Program-made: the position numbers and the translations under genes
Assembly (NCBI GenBank): GCA_037039925.1
Contig: JAXRKP010001482.1
Location: 56,509-120,508, forward strand
Source: Doris montereyensis
Lineage: Eukaryota; Mollusca; Gastropoda; Nudibranchia; Dorididae
Direction of reading: 5' to 3'
Length of the DNA: 64,000 bases
The notes under the pieces: generated by a model
What the model was told of the DNA's origin: nothing
Seen by the model: the letters and a program-made list of their open reading frames with translations, nothing else
Databases searched by the model: none
Shown here: positions 48,524 to 59,239 of the stretch, one piece after another
Position numbering within the stretch: position 1 is the stretch's first letter
How the letters are laid out: every line of letters starts with the position of its first letter

Positions 48524-51500
48524 CATCTGGTAGTAGCAGTAGTGTGGACGGTTGTTGAATGCTAATGGTAGGTCCTACTGCTTTCCGTTCACTCCTCCTC
48601 TTACCTTTCATCTTGAAACAACCATGAAATCACCACATTTGGTGGACTGGGAAACTTCAACGAAATAAAGTAAGTAGTAGTAGTAGTAGTTAGGTCTGAC
48701 AGCACACGCTACGCAACCGTCTTGGTTCCATTAGCCTAGGATTATGAAGAATGAGAGAGGAGGGATGAGTTGCGTGTGGGGATGAAACATGACACACACG
48801 GCACTGATGCTTTTGTGTGTGTCTTTGGCTGACTCCGTGATCTTTGACCAAGCCAAACTACTGGCTTGCATCACTTTGGGGAGGTGGGGTGTGATGCACG
48901 GTAGCGGTATGACGAATTGTATTTGACAATAGTTATATATAGGATCATTAAACGCCAAATCATTGGCGGGTGGCGGCACATTGGGTTATTTCGTTGGTTT
49001 TGTATAATGGCTGATCGGTACATAAGTGAACCCCTGGCGGTAAGGGAGAGTGCTGGTATTGTGGGAGGCAGTTCAGCGAGGTTTGAGTGTATATTACATA
49101 GAGAAAGGTTTTTTCGCTTACTTTTTTTATGTTAGTGTAAAATTAATACGAGAGATTTCAGAAAGAGGGCTGCGGGATGGCTTGGGGTTAGCATCCCAGA
49201 GAGAAGACAACTGTATTTGTTTGTATCAGTAATTACATACTGCTAGATATTTACTTCCTCCTCGAGCACGGGGATAATTTAAAAACAACTCAAAGATACA
49301 CATCTTGAAACGATCTCTTTATCCAGTTACTGTATAAATTGTTAAATCCAGGATCGTCTAAAACGTAACTTTAATTTTGAATGACTTAAAATCAATAACA
49401 AAGGAAAGGGAGAGCTTACCTTGAAGTATGTTGTCAATACAAATTAAAAATAACAGTGTTAAGAACCGTCTAGAAGAAAATCACCTGTCTTTTAGGTTAT
49501 TTTTCTCTCCTTAGTCAGAAACATGTTTTTTTAAACTGCATAAAAATTTCTCTCCATGTAATTAGTGTAAGAAGCTTCATTCTTTTCTGTGCCCGTCCTT
49601 TGCTGTCTTTGGGAAGTGCTCAAAGGGAGATAAGTGCTCATTGCTTCACCGTCAATCGAAGAAATCACAGACTGTTTCCCTTGCAAGCGTCTCGAGGTAA
49701 GTTAGATTGTTGGACGCTGCATATTGATGCAACTGGTCGCTATCTGTGATTTGAGCAATTTTGAAGGTGGGGGGGGAGGGGAAAACGATCGTCGTTGAAA
49801 CTGTCTAAGCATGCGTCCATATTAATAGGATGTAATTTTTCAGGAGAAGCAAAAAAACATAATAAATTATCGAATAGTGCTGCAAACACTGTCTTATGCG
49901 TTTTGGATTACATATTAAATCACTATTTCAGTCTTTAGAATGAAGTAAAGGTACACTAAATGGATTTATATGGCTAGAGTTCAATTTTTTTAAAAGATCT
50001 ATAAGTCCGCTCCTTGACTTATGAGGTAAGAAGTTCATGGCAGGAACAAAACGTAAATCTTCATTTAGATCTTGCGCGTAAAATAAGCTTTTCTATTGGT
50101 TTCGAGACTCGAACATTAATTAATAAAGACACAAAAGAAGCATGCATATGACCATTTAAAGGACAGATCACATATCCCATGTACCGTGGACTTGCATGTT
50201 TAGACAGCTTCACAGACGATTTCTTTCTCAATCATCTAAAAGCTAGCTTCCCCTATGGTCTCCATAACATACCATTTAAATTCAACCAATCAAAATAACT
50301 GAAAACCTTCAGTGCTCCATCTGCAGCTGTGAACATTTCCTTCGACCGCTACTTGTTGAATATCTTTTAACCCTTACATTGCCACATCCGCCTCTTGGTA
50401 CAACTCCTTGCATGCACCCCTGTTGCTGAGTTTGCCAGAAGGCGAGTTCATAACAGGACCCAATTTAAAGTTGAATTTAGGAGAGAAGGCTTGTTAAAGT
50501 ATTTCAAGAGTTTTGTCCCTTTGCGTAGGGGAGCCTATATTTTACGACCTGAAATTTTCTAGCTGAATTTGGTCTGGTTTTTGCTGATTTTGGGGCGTTT
50601 TTTTGTGTGTGCATTATCAAAAATCCCAAAATCATTTTAGCAGAAAGAGAAATATAAGAAATTTTCAATGACATGATTTTATGGGATAAACACTAAATTT
50701 GATGACATAACTAAAAGAAAACCGAGATCAACCGTTCGCGAATTCACACGAAAGGCATGCCCATGCCCCAACGCTTTGTGTTCGCAACTGCAGCTTTTCA
50801 CATGGCTTCATCGCTTTGTGGCGTTTGGTTAAAAAGTGATGATTCTTCTTTTTACGTTTTTGGCTAGCACTGACTTTCTTGAAAAAAAATCCTCAAAGCC
50901 CCAGCAATGGGGATATTATCATAGAGCCACAAAGGGACCTGGCAATGTAAGGGTTAAGCCGTCCTAAAAATCAAATGTTGTCAATTGCTCCACAACGCTC
51001 GTAGCTTCTGGCAGCAGCGATATGTATGTTTTTTACTTTGCTTTGAATGGCCAAGCAAGAACTGAATTCATCTTAAAAGTTGAAGAGAAGTTGAATTGTG
51101 TTCTTTGCCGTTAACTTGGAATGTCTTATCCATACATGATGCACCAGATCTGCTGTTGCTGTTTTTTTCTCTCAATTTCACTTAAATGATTAAGCTAATT
51201 AAATTGTCGCTCTCAAAGAAATTTTGAGCTGACAGCCATTAAATTAAAAAAAAAAAAAAGTTATTTTGTTGTTGATTTGCTGTGTTTTCATTGCAAACAA
51301 ACGTATGAATAGAAAACGTCTTAGATTTGAAGATTTCTTTGACCATAACAGTAAGACAGAAAATCGAAAAGACAGACTGAAAGAGCGAGAATGTTTTTCT
51401 CTTGCCTCTCCTGGCAAGAGAACTGTTGAGGAAAATTGGGATATATATAAATTAAATGACATTTGAGTTGAACACATTTTGTCCCTTGTCTGTGTCTTGC

Positions 51501-52501
51501 TGAATGCCAAGATAGAATTACTGAGTGTAAATAAGCCAATGACTTTCCTCGCTTCTTGATTTCAGACCCTTGTCTACTTCGGCGGCTTCATCGCATGAAT
51601 CAGTGGTCAGACGAAATAACAAAGCAGATATCGGGATCAACGGCTCAAAACACTATTTCACCAGTGACTGCTGCACCGGAAGCAGATGAAAGTGACAGTT
51701 TGTCGCAGTTTGGTAAATCCTCCCCTTTGAAGTCCCAGCCAGCGTTTATCTCCTTCTCCTCCATTGTGCCATCAGATCCTCCGACAGGCTGTAAAGGGGA
51801 GTCTAATGTCGTATCCTCAAACGAAAAGAAGACCAAGATAAAACCAGAATTTAACCTGTTAGATGCCGAAGCTTCGGCCAATCACGTTGAAGAATTACCT
51901 CAGGGAAGTCCAACCCAGAGGAGTGCCGCACCGTCTCCTATTTCATGCAGTCCCGTTTCCGTAGCTGACGAGAGCAAGAGAACTGTAAGGGAAGACTACT
52001 CTGGATTTATAAATCTCTCCTCCCCGTCTGTTGGTTCTGATTTCCTCAACGGGGAGACGTCAGGACGCAGCTCTGAAGGTGAGTCTGTACAGTCGCCCAG
52101 ACCTCAGAGTGTCGTTGAACAAAATCAGGACTTATCCCCCTTGAGGATGGCATCAGATCTAAAGTTCTGTCCTCTAAAGCCATCCTTCTGAACAAGGGCA
52201 TCATTCCGAACTTTCTGCCGCCATCCCTACCGGGTAGAAACAGTCCAGGGTCGATATAACACCCGCAACAGCCCAAAGGTCTTTCAGGTAAGAAATTATA
52301 ATGCCGGAGATTTTTATTTTGTAAATAGATACCATATCCTCAATCAAAATCATATTTAATGAGTGAGGTTATCTTGAACTTGCCTTTAAACTTAAAGCTA
52401 CCTCTTGCACCTACTACGTCAAATTCAAAATGACCAAGTTTGTCCTGTATGCCTTGTTTTATTTCAGTCCTGAAAATATAGAAATGATCAGCATAGTCTA
52501 A
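39876..52501 (+). CDS. ZC3H3: ZC3H3 (Smicl) CCCH zinc finger protein, whole locus, at least nine coding exons
   Basis: In animals ZC3H3 is a nuclear protein linked to mRNA 3'-end processing, poly(A) RNA export and the PAXT/poly(A)-binding machinery (known of the family). The sequence shows the family layout in order. First comes an N-terminal basic/coiled segment. Then a long Ser/Pro/Lys-rich region has repeated S-K-Y-K-like motifs (SKYKYVAKK, SKYKLKRLSPTSAS, PFRWKSSSK). A G-V-R-Y-x-x-D-x-x-G-K-x-L element follows, and then five CCCH fingers spread over three exons. The tail is Ser-rich. Introns run from about 42.0 kb to 51.5 kb with canonical GT..AG borders, and phases agree at every junction except the one before finger 5. 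Introns are full of SINEs and one piggyBac-type MITE. The first large exon is broken by one-base frame changes. A 5' non-coding exon probably lies upstream, because an acceptor precedes the start codon. Gene identity is very secure; the exact ends are not. Confidence 0.9.
41454..42152 (+). repeat. 349-bp tandem duplication covering the exon 3' end, splice donor and intron start
   Basis: Copy 1 (41454-41802) and copy 2 (41803-42152) are nearly identical from CTGGCGCCCTTCCGTTGGAA to TCTTTTCTGACCC. The unit includes the last 46 bases of the large ZC3H3 exon, the GTAATT donor and about 300 bases of intron. Only a few substitutions and small indels separate the copies, so it is recent or an assembly artefact. 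Confidence 0.85.
42250..42405 (+). mobile_element. SINE family C tail
   Basis: GAGTGGGCGGTTGGCGGGTG, CTGTTTCCTCTTAATTATTG, ATTCACCCTGAGATTATAGT. Lies in a ZC3H3 intron. Confidence 0.8.
42498..42594 (+). CDS. ZC3H3: ZC3H3 exon, basic linker
   Basis: This short exon lies between a pyrimidine-rich acceptor (CCCCCCCTCCAG) and donor AAG|GTCAGT. It enters in phase 1 and leaves in phase 2, matching both neighbours. The translation begins ANVSQFKWSQSQDPQYKL, another of the S-x-F/Y-K-W type motifs repeated in the ZC3H3 middle region. No domain is recognised beyond this. The exon call rests on splice signals plus phase agreement on both sides. Confidence 0.75.
43415..43540. mobile_element. partial copy of the 8.9-kb MITE family
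   Basis: It shares ACAGCCGTTTGAAACTTGGA and CCAAATGACGTAATTGTGAC with the 8.9-kb element and keeps only the right terminal repeat (ATAGGCACACTATTGAAATG). It lies in a ZC3H3 intron just upstream of the exon at 43622. Confidence 0.55.
43622..43815 (+). CDS. ZC3H3: ZC3H3 exon, middle region
   Basis: The acceptor is TGCTCTTTCAG and the donor is A|GTAAGT. The reading frame starts in phase 2 and ends in phase 1, in agreement with both neighbours. It contains SAKLIMIGGVVYRSSLTCLK, resembling the G-G-V-x-Y element that lies upstream of the zinc fingers in ZC3H3 proteins. The remainder is Lys/Ser-rich, consistent with a disordered linker. Confidence 0.8.
44105..44420 (-). mobile_element. SINE family C, near-complete reverse copy
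   Basis: On minus: head AGTCCAGAGGCAAGGTGTCG, box B-like AGTCGGTTCAAGCCCCGCCA. Central CAGATCACAACACTCTGTGC and ACGTTAAAGATCCCTTGGCT. Tail CCTCAAGATCACCTTAGTTG. Lies in a ZC3H3 intron. Confidence 0.85.
44510..44645 (+). mobile_element. SINE family C tail
   Basis: GGTTGGCAGGGGCTACTGTT, CTTACTGTTTCTTCTCATGT, ACACCCTGAGATCATCG. Ends about 50 bp before a ZC3H3 exon. Confidence 0.8.
44693..44800 (+). CDS. ZC3H3: ZC3H3 exon with G-V-R-Y element
   Basis: The exon lies between acceptor TGAATTTCAG and donor AAAG|GTAAGA, phase 1 in and phase 1 out, matching both sides. It encodes KLIRLRGVRYHTDARGKKL, matching the conserved G-V-x-Y-x-x-D-x-x-G-x-x-L signature just N-terminal of the fingers in the family. 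Confidence 0.85.
45303..45381 (+). CDS. ZC3H3: ZC3H3 exon, pre-finger linker
   Basis: A 79-nt exon lies between CTTCTTACCAG and AG|GTAAGG. Only one frame is open, reading VFTTNQKQISLGIENPRDIY and ending KKVAAS at the splice. It joins in phase to the following exon that begins RALQRSLAYVAAKHRKDNR, the family's pre-finger helix. Confidence 0.85.
46388..46470 (+). mobile_element. family E, 3' end only
   Basis: CAGTGAGCCTGCACTTGTGT, ATAAATTCGTCTTTTTCTTT. Lies in a ZC3H3 intron. Confidence 0.7.
46624..46794 (+). CDS. ZC3H3: ZC3H3 exon, CCCH finger 1
   Basis: The exon begins with the conserved A-L-Q-R-S-L-A helix and basic stretch, then CCCH finger 1 (CMFFCRFGKCHRREACPYVH; spacing C-x8-C-x5-C-x3-H). 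It ends at the first Cys of finger 2 (VVVCTR). The donor AAG|GTAAGG is strong. The finger contains an extra Cys (CMFFC) at a position that is Asn in the vertebrate protein as I recall it; this does not disturb the metal-binding spacing. Confidence 0.93.
46828..47020 (+). mobile_element. SINE family C, copy lacking the central block
   Basis: tRNA-like head CCGGTGGTCTAGAGGCAAAG directly joined to the tail block (TTAATTCACCCTGAGATCAC). Lies in the ZC3H3 intron after finger 1. Confidence 0.8.
47170..47465 (+). mobile_element. two SINE family C tails in a row
   Basis: At 47175-47310 and 47345-47460: GCGGTTGACAGGATTTTCTG, CTGTTTCCTCTTAATCCACC + CTGAGATGACGGC and the second GTGGGCAGTTGGCAGGGTCC, TTTATTAACCCTGAGATCAC. 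Both lie just upstream of the exon for fingers 2-4. Confidence 0.8.
47521..47715 (+). CDS. ZC3H3: ZC3H3 exon, CCCH fingers 2-4
   Basis: This exon completes finger 2 (CTRFLRGKCDGVGCLFSH, C-x7-C-x4-C-x3-H). It holds all of finger 3 (CLFYLQGLCAREDCLYLH, C-x7-C-x4-C-x3-H) and the first part of finger 4 (CKDFLQGYCALGK). Phase is consistent with the previous exon. It ends in phase 2 at AAAAAG|GTGATG. To keep finger 4 in frame, one extra base is needed at the next junction. Confidence 0.93.
48492..48545. repeat. (GTA)n
   Basis: About 12 GTA units next to a SINE C tail; a second short block follows at 48670-48690. Confidence 0.9.
48550..48672 (+). mobile_element. SINE family C tail
   Basis: GGTAGGTCCTACTGCTTTCC, CTTACCTTTCATCTTG, CATGAAATCACCACATTTGG. 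Lies in a ZC3H3 intron. Confidence 0.75.
49566..49696 (+). CDS. ZC3H3: ZC3H3 exon, end of CCCH finger 4 and finger 5
   Basis: It starts at TGT right after ATTAG. It gives the last Cys and His of finger 4 (CKKLH), then finger 5 (CPSFAVFGKCSKGDKCSLLH, C-x8-C-x5-C-x3-H) and a basic/Ser linker, ending TCGAG|GTAAGT in phase 2. The incoming junction is one base short: the previous exon ends in phase 2 but this exon starts at a whole codon. Family conservation leaves no doubt about the frame on either side, so a base is missing from the sequence or the splice is unusual. Confidence 0.9.
50367..50957. mobile_element. piggyBac-type MITE with 14-bp perfect TIRs and TTAA target duplication
   Basis: Left TTAA (50367-50370) is followed by CCCTTACATTGCCA. 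The right end reads TGGCAATGTAAGGG followed by TTAA (50954-50957). The 583-bp body has no coding capacity. TIRs starting CCC and TTAA duplication are the hallmark of piggyBac superfamily insertions. It lies in the ZC3H3 intron between finger 5 and the C-terminal exon. Confidence 0.85.
51566..52288 (+). CDS. ZC3H3: ZC3H3 C-terminal Ser-rich exon
   Basis: After acceptor TTGATTTCAG the phase-correct frame reads RPLSTSAASSHESVVRRNNK and then stops. The main open frame, from about 51650, contains PLKSQPAFISFSSIVPS, like the P-S-F-I-S-L element of the vertebrate C-terminus. It stops at 52189-52191. If one base is missing near 52155, coding continues (GIIPNFLPPSLPGRNS); with a further missing base near 52255 it reaches a strong donor TTTCAG|GTAAGA at 52288. 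Both endings are possible. The exon is low-complexity, rich in Ser, Pro and Glu, and has no domain. Confidence 0.7.
52468..52501 (+). CDS. ZC3H3: possible last ZC3H3 exon
   Basis: If the preceding exon is spliced at 52288 (phase 2), the next good acceptor TGTTTTATTTCAG joins in phase and gives S-P-E-N-I-E-M-I-S-I-V then TAA. This is a tiny exon supported only by splice signals and phase. The alternative is that the protein ends at 52191. Confidence 0.3.
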
Positions 52502-53039
52502 ATGTAGGAGGAGAGAGTGGACGAGACGAGCTTTCCTAAATTTTGTAATCTAAAGAGAGAAATCAATGCTTTGTTCACTACGCTCGTGGCTCAAAATGGT
52601 ATTGCCCCAACTGCGTATTTGATGATTTTGGAGTTAAAAGTATTGCGTAGCTGCCAACCATCCAGTAGGTAAAAGACGTTTTTATTACGTTTTTTGTTGT
52701 AGTAGAGTCTGGATGTCTGCATTTACCGTGTATAATACATGCATATGAGGCTTAATTGTATTTTGTTTTTAAAGAAATACTGTGCTAATCTCAAATTATC
52801 CAAGGGACACCACTACATGAGGCTTGATTTATTTTCAGTTATCTCCTTGTTGCATCGCCATGAAGGTGTGCTCACTCATGCCCATGTTTTTTTGGGACTC
52901 AATATTTTCTTTGGTTTGTTTTTGTTTTTTCTTTCTGAGCAAGTTGGACATTTGGGTCATGCTTGCTTTATCCAAAAAAACAGGCTAACCGTCTGGGGAA
53001 TAGAACTTGTTTCGGACTAGAGTTAAATTTTGGATTAAA

Positions 53040-53340
53040 CTTAAGTGAAACTTCTGATTAAGGATGATGGGCCTATAATCCCCATTGTCGTGGTAAAGGC
53101 CACGGGCGAACACATGCCAGACTTATCTGTTCTCTGCTAGCTTCCTCATGTTCCCCCCTCTCTCGGCATATTTCTCTATATGCACCTTCGCCATGTCACT
53201 CATAGTCTGCCAACCCTTTCGGGCACCCTGGGGATTCCAATGTAGGGCTCTCTCGGCTGTGCTTCCTTCCGGCCTATGGCGGGTGTGGCCTATCCATCTG
53301 CACCTTCTTTGGCCCACTTTTGTCTCAACATTCTGAAATT
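53040..53340 (-). mobile_element. 3' fragment of a second endonuclease-type LINE
   Basis: On minus the frame 53317-53123 reads RRCRWIGHTRHRPEGSTAER, then ALHWNPQGARKG and MAKVHIEKYAERGGNMRKLA. This is the standard C-terminal R-W-x-W-I-G-H...A-L-x-W-x-P-x-G-x-R tail of metazoan LINE polyproteins. The RT core is absent. Confidence 0.7.
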
Positions 53341-53794
53341 TATGATTGCGGAGGGGGGGGGGGGGGGGATTTACTGAAAATTAAAAAACGGGGACTTGGC
53401 AAGTCTTTGAACCACCGTCTTGGACTGACCGTCTCTGGAACAGTGTTCCACCATCAGCAGGTGAAGCCGACAACCTAACTAACTTTCAGAAACTTTTCTT
53501 GAATTATTCTTTTTAGCCTAGTGAAATGTTTTATGTATATATTTTCCACGTACCATGCAACAAACTAATCTGGACTGTTCATGATTAATTGATTGCTATC
53601 CGAGATTTTAAGACTATACTAATTTTAGATTGCACTCTGTCTTGATGCAATACAGGGTTAAACAACTGTTTTGTGAAATGAAGATCGGTCGTTCAGTAAT
53701 GGCAGTTACTACATAAAGAAGAAGAGACTTATTCAATTTTCAGACTACGGGTTTTCGGATTAAGCAGTTTTGTAAGTACATGTAGTAGTATAAA

Positions 53795-54075
53795 GTTTCT
53801 TCAAGGCCATTACAGCCCATAGAGCTAGAGCGTATCCCGTTTTCTTTAGCATTAAGTTGAAAATGTGATGATAATCACCTCCTAGACAGGACACTAGTCT
53901 GTCGCAGATTTTTTGCTCCCAAGCTCGTGCTTGTGTCTGGGTCGTGTGGGGAGAAGCGTGTTAGGTGTCTTTCCCAAGGAACACAACAGCAGAACTAGCT
54001 TTAATAGGATTAGAACCCAGGACCTAATGATGCCAAGTCTGACAGCTCAAACCACTGGGCCATGGATGCCACAAA
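53795..54075 (-). mobile_element. SINE family A (tRNA-derived)
   Basis: Tail AGTTTCTTCAAGGCCATTAC at left; body ACACTAGTCTGTCGCAG, GTGTCTTTCCCAAGGAACAC; head on minus GGCATCCATGGCCCAGTGGT and GTCCTGGGTTCTAATCC. Confidence 0.85.
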
Positions 54076-54663
54076 AGTGGTTTTTAGTGTAATAAAATAA
54101 TATTGCCAGATCAGCACTGAACTCATGTGATTGTTTCATCAACTGGAATCGAAAGATGTTTGGAAACATTCGGTGAGACATTTCTACTGTCAGTGTTGCA
54201 GCGACGACCCCCTTTTTTTTTTTTTTTTTTCCTTCCTTCTTTTTCTTTCATATTCAGTTTTGTTTTCTTCATTGTTATTTGACCATACTTTTCATCAAAC
54301 TTTATCTAACTTACATTTTTTAACATTTATTTTATTTATATCTTTTAAATAAATGTGAGCCATGTTTATTTATGTGATATGATTTTGCGTGCTGTCTTCC
54401 TCAAACATTAGTTTGCAATTGATATACATACAGCCTCTTCTAGTAACTGATGATAAAGAAAAAGTTTACTTACTTGAGAAATACATGGAGAAGAGAACTG
54501 GAGGGGGAGTTGAAAGACCTGGGGACGACGTCTTGGAAAGAGATTGAACGTAGAGCCCTTGTTGCTGGTCTATGAATGCCCGGGGGGGGGGGGGGGGAGA
54601 CAGGGCATGAAGGAGATCATAATGAGATGATTCTGATACCTACTACCTAGCACTACAAAATAT

Positions 54664-55045
54664 CGATTCAAGCCCCTTGGTAGTCCAGTGGCAAGATGTC
54701 GGCCTCTCAAGTCAAAGGTCATGGGTTCAAGCCCTGCTGATGGTCGAAAATTTTCTCAAGTATTTTCAAGTAAACCTACAACACATCCCCCCCTCCCCTG
54801 TCAAGGTAGGTGGGTCAATGCCTAGTCCCATCGGAGATGGATGATTAAAAAGAGGTTTCCGTGTGCAGATCACAACGCTCTGATCACTTCAAAGATCCCT
54901 TGGCTGTTTGACTCATTTTCCATCTTGCTATTTCCTCTCAATTCACCCTGAGATCACCGCAATGGTGGCTCATTTTTCATCTTGCTGTTTCCTCTCAATT
55001 CACCCTGAGATCACCGCAATGGTGGATGAAGTAAATTTCAATGAA
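54664..55045 (+). mobile_element. SINE family C, most complete copy (tail duplicated)
   Basis: tRNA-like head GGTAGTCCAGTGGCAAGATG + TCGGCCTCTCAAGTC and GGTCATGGGTTCAAGCCCTG. Central block TCCCATCGGAGATGGATGAT and GTGTGCAGATCACAACGCTC. Tail CATCTTGCTATTTCCTCTCA + ATTCACCCTGAGATCACCGC occurs twice in tandem. Confidence 0.85.
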
Positions 55046-55444
55046 ACAAACAAACAAATCAAACTGGATAGTCTGCTTCCTCTTTGTTGTATTATTTCAG
55101 ATCATTTTATTACTCGCTGGTAGTACGCTGTGTTCTTGAGTTAATTGTGAGTGTGAAAGATGTTTGGAGATGTAACACATATCAGGAAAATTGTGGGAAA
55201 TTTGGACGAGCATATATGTTTATAAAAATCTGTAATAATATAAATCCATTTAGCTGATGTTGGAAGAAACAATCATGTTTATTTTTCTTTTTCTTAGCCT
55301 TCTATTTACAGTCCGAACACAATAATATGTTCTTTGACCCACCATATCTAATGGTTGTTTACTATGACCCCAAAATTTACACCTTTTGAAACTTACATGT
55401 CCTCCGGCAGCTGATAGAAATGAGTGACATGTCTTCTCATTGTT

Positions 55445-55975
55445 GAAGTTGAATCTCCTTCTCAGCATTGAATTTCATTCTCATCTTTGAATTTCATTCT
55501 CGTCATTGAATTTCATTCTCGTCATTGAATTTCATTCTCATCTTTGAATTTCATTCTCATTAATCTCATCTTTGAATTTCAATTACATCTTTGAATTTCG
55601 TTCTCATCTTTGAATTTTGTTCTCATCATTGACTTTCATTCACATCATTGAATTTCATTCACATAATTGAATTTCATTCTCATCACTGACTTTCATACTT
55701 ATCATTGAATTTCATTCACATCATTGAATGTCATCTTCATCTTTGAATTTCAATTTTCATTCACATCATTGAATGTCATCTTCATCTTTGAATTTCAAAT
55801 TTCATTCACATCATTGAATGTCATCTTCATCTTTGAATTTCAAATTTCATCGACATCATTGAATGCCATATCTTCATCTTTGAATTTCAAATTTTATTCA
55901 CATCATTGAATTTCATTCTCATCACTGAATTTTATTTTCATCATTGGATTTCAATTTTCATTCTTATCACATAAT
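55445..55975. repeat. minisatellite, ~19-20-bp unit (some 57-bp higher-order)
   Basis: Repeats of CATCATTGAATTTCATTCTC. Between 55695 and 55880 the unit becomes a higher-order repeat of about 57 bp (CATTGAATGTCATCTTCATC + TTTGAATTTCAA). Confidence 0.9.
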
Positions 55976-56267
55976 TTCATTTTCATCATGCCTCCATCAT
56001 CAAGTGCAGCAATTTTATAATAAAGTTTTTGGCTTGGAAATAAAGAATTCTGGTTTTATATTCAAGTTGAAACAATTTTATATTCCTGTGAGAAACTTTT
56101 TGTTGGTTTTGTTTTTGTCCTGTGACATTAACATTAACAAGAGTATAGTATTTATTTTGTGGAATAATGTACAGAATAGTAACGTAGAGAACAGCTATGT
56201 CTGTTTGCCTGCCCGCTTGCCCGCTCGCCTGCCTGTTTTCATCATGTCCTCTGTACAGTCACTTACT

Positions 56268-56580
56268 TAAAAGATAAAGATGGATTTATAGTCCGTATCC
56301 CCCGCACAAGTGCAGGCTCACCGACTGTACATCATTTATCCCCCCAGCAGGCCGTTTTATTCAAAGTCCTTCTCAACTTCTGGGGGAGCATACAGTACAC
56401 AGGCCTGTTAGGCTTTTCGTACTAACATTCTGACAAGATCTTTCTCTACCTATAGCTGGGTACTCATTCACACCTGAATCAAGTGAGGAAAATAGAGTGA
56501 AGTACCTTTCCTAAGAGTACAATGTTGTGAAAAAACCCCACCTGTGCCAGCCGCAGGGCTAAACTAGTGTCGTCTTGATT
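56268..56580 (-). mobile_element. family E, reverse full-length copy
   Basis: AAGATGGATTTATAGTCCGT, GCAAGTGCAGGCTCACCG-like end at left, AGTACCTTTCCTAAGAGTAC and TGAAAAAACCCCACCTGTGC at right; complementary to the 2.7-kb copy throughout. Confidence 0.8.
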
Positions 56581-56734
56581 ACCAGCTCACAACACTACAG
56601 TTCAGCTACAACGCCTGTCCTGGCATTTTCTGTTTCCTTCCAAAAAAGTTACATTTGTATGCTTCAATGCCTCTTTTATATCTTCCCACTTTCTCCAAGG
56701 TTTGCCTTTTGGTCTTTTACCTTGTGATTTAGCA

Positions 56735-57775
56735 CTGTATACTGTTTAATCAACATGTGCAGTGAGAGTAACTGGAAACATATCTGCAGAATTTGATGTA
56801 GATATAGGAGTAAGACAGGGTTGTATCTTAAGTCCTCTTTTTTTATCACATTTATGGATTCAGTTGCAAAGGCATCCTCAAAAATGAAGAAAATGAAAGT
56901 AGGTATGTGGAAGCTCAAACCAGTAAATGTATCAATGCTTTCATTTGTCGATGATTTTGTTCTGTTTGGAAAATCAGAAAGTGACCTTCTGTCGAATATC
57001 AACATTATGAACAATGAACTAAATAAAAGAGGAATGAGAGTAAATGCAAAGAAAACCAAAACAATGCTAGTAACTAGGGAAGCTAAAACACAAAATCTTA
57101 AATTGGGCAGGGAGAATTTAGAACAGGTTCAAAGCTAAAATTACCTCGGAGTAATGATTAACTGTGAAGGAAAACTAAGAGAAAAATCAGCCAGAGAATT
57201 AAAAAGGCAAGTGCAATATATAACCATCTAGGAAAGGCATTTGTAGGTAAGCAAGAATTATCAACAAAAACCAAAGTGGCAGTATACAATACAGTTTATT
57301 GTCCTACTCTCCTCTATGGCAGCGAAAACTGGACTTTAGACAGTAGAGAATACAGTAGAGAGCAGGCAGCCGAAATGAAATCTATATAGAAGTAGAAGAG
57401 TAGTACTTAGTAGGGAAAAGTAAAAGAGACAAAATCAGAAACACAACAATAAGAGATCAAACCAAAAACAGATGGCATACAAACTAAGATAGAAACAAAT
57501 CAATTAAAATGGTTTGGGCATGTAAACAGAATGATTGACAATAGAATAGCTAAATTAGTATACAGTGGGTAAAGGACCAAAAGGTAGACCTCGGAGAAAG
57601 TGGGAAGAAGATATAAAAGAGGCATTGAAGCATAGCAATTTAACATTAACATTTTTGGAAGGAAACAGAAAATGCCAGGACAGGGCATCCTGGAGAAAGA
57701 TCGTCTCGGGCATCTGAACCCATACACCAAAAGGTAGAATCGGAACTGAGAAAGAAATAAAGAAAGAAAGATTTC
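56735..57775 (+). mobile_element. LINE family 1 copy, 3' part of RT to 3' end
   Basis: It starts inside the RT (AVRVTGNISAEFDVDIGVRQ in frame pieces), then FITFMDSVAKASSKMKKMKV and SFVDDFVLFGKSESDL, where the catalytic F-A-D-D has become F-V-D-D, and NNELNKRGMRVNAKKTKTML. The C-terminal region is CPTLLYGSENWTLDS. It ends at about 57765 with short (AAAG)n. It is near-identical to the 30-kb copy over long stretches but dead by stops and the changed catalytic motif. Confidence 0.8.
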
Positions 57776-58089
57776 GTAGCATATTTTACAAGCTAAGGGG
57801 TGCTAACCCACATAACTCATGGTCTGGTCTTTCCCAGTGTCACTTGTTTCTCCAAATACCCTCTGGTCTTTCCCAAATGTCCTCCGATCTGTTCCCGGAA
57901 GTCAATGGAGTAGCCATGCATACGTTGAAGGAAACTCACCAGGTAGGAGTAGGAGCTAACGACAGAGAATCTTCAGAACAAGAGAACCCCTGTCGATCAA
58001 ATGCTTCTTTACAATCTAAGGGGGCCGGGCCGCACCTAGCTCATGACTCCTACGTGCTTGTCTGTCAACAAATCAACAAATAATAACAT

Positions 58090-58935
<846 letters not shown>

Positions 58936-59239
58936 TTAAACAGCAACTAAAAGGCTGAAATAGGAGTACGTGACGTTGTGTGTAGGACTAGTAGGAGTGT
59001 GTCCCATATGTTCCGTGTATGTGTGTTTGTATGGGTGTGTTGACGTGTGTTTACCATGTAGTTATTTAGAATATTGGATTTGTATAACATGAAGCACTGT
59101 ATAATAATAATAATAATAATAATATTAGTAATAGATCTAGTAGTAAGTAAGTAAAGAAAACGTGTTTACCTTACAATGACAATCAACAATAATTGGGATA
59201 CTGCCTTGGTGGGATTTCTTTTATTATTACACCCACGTG

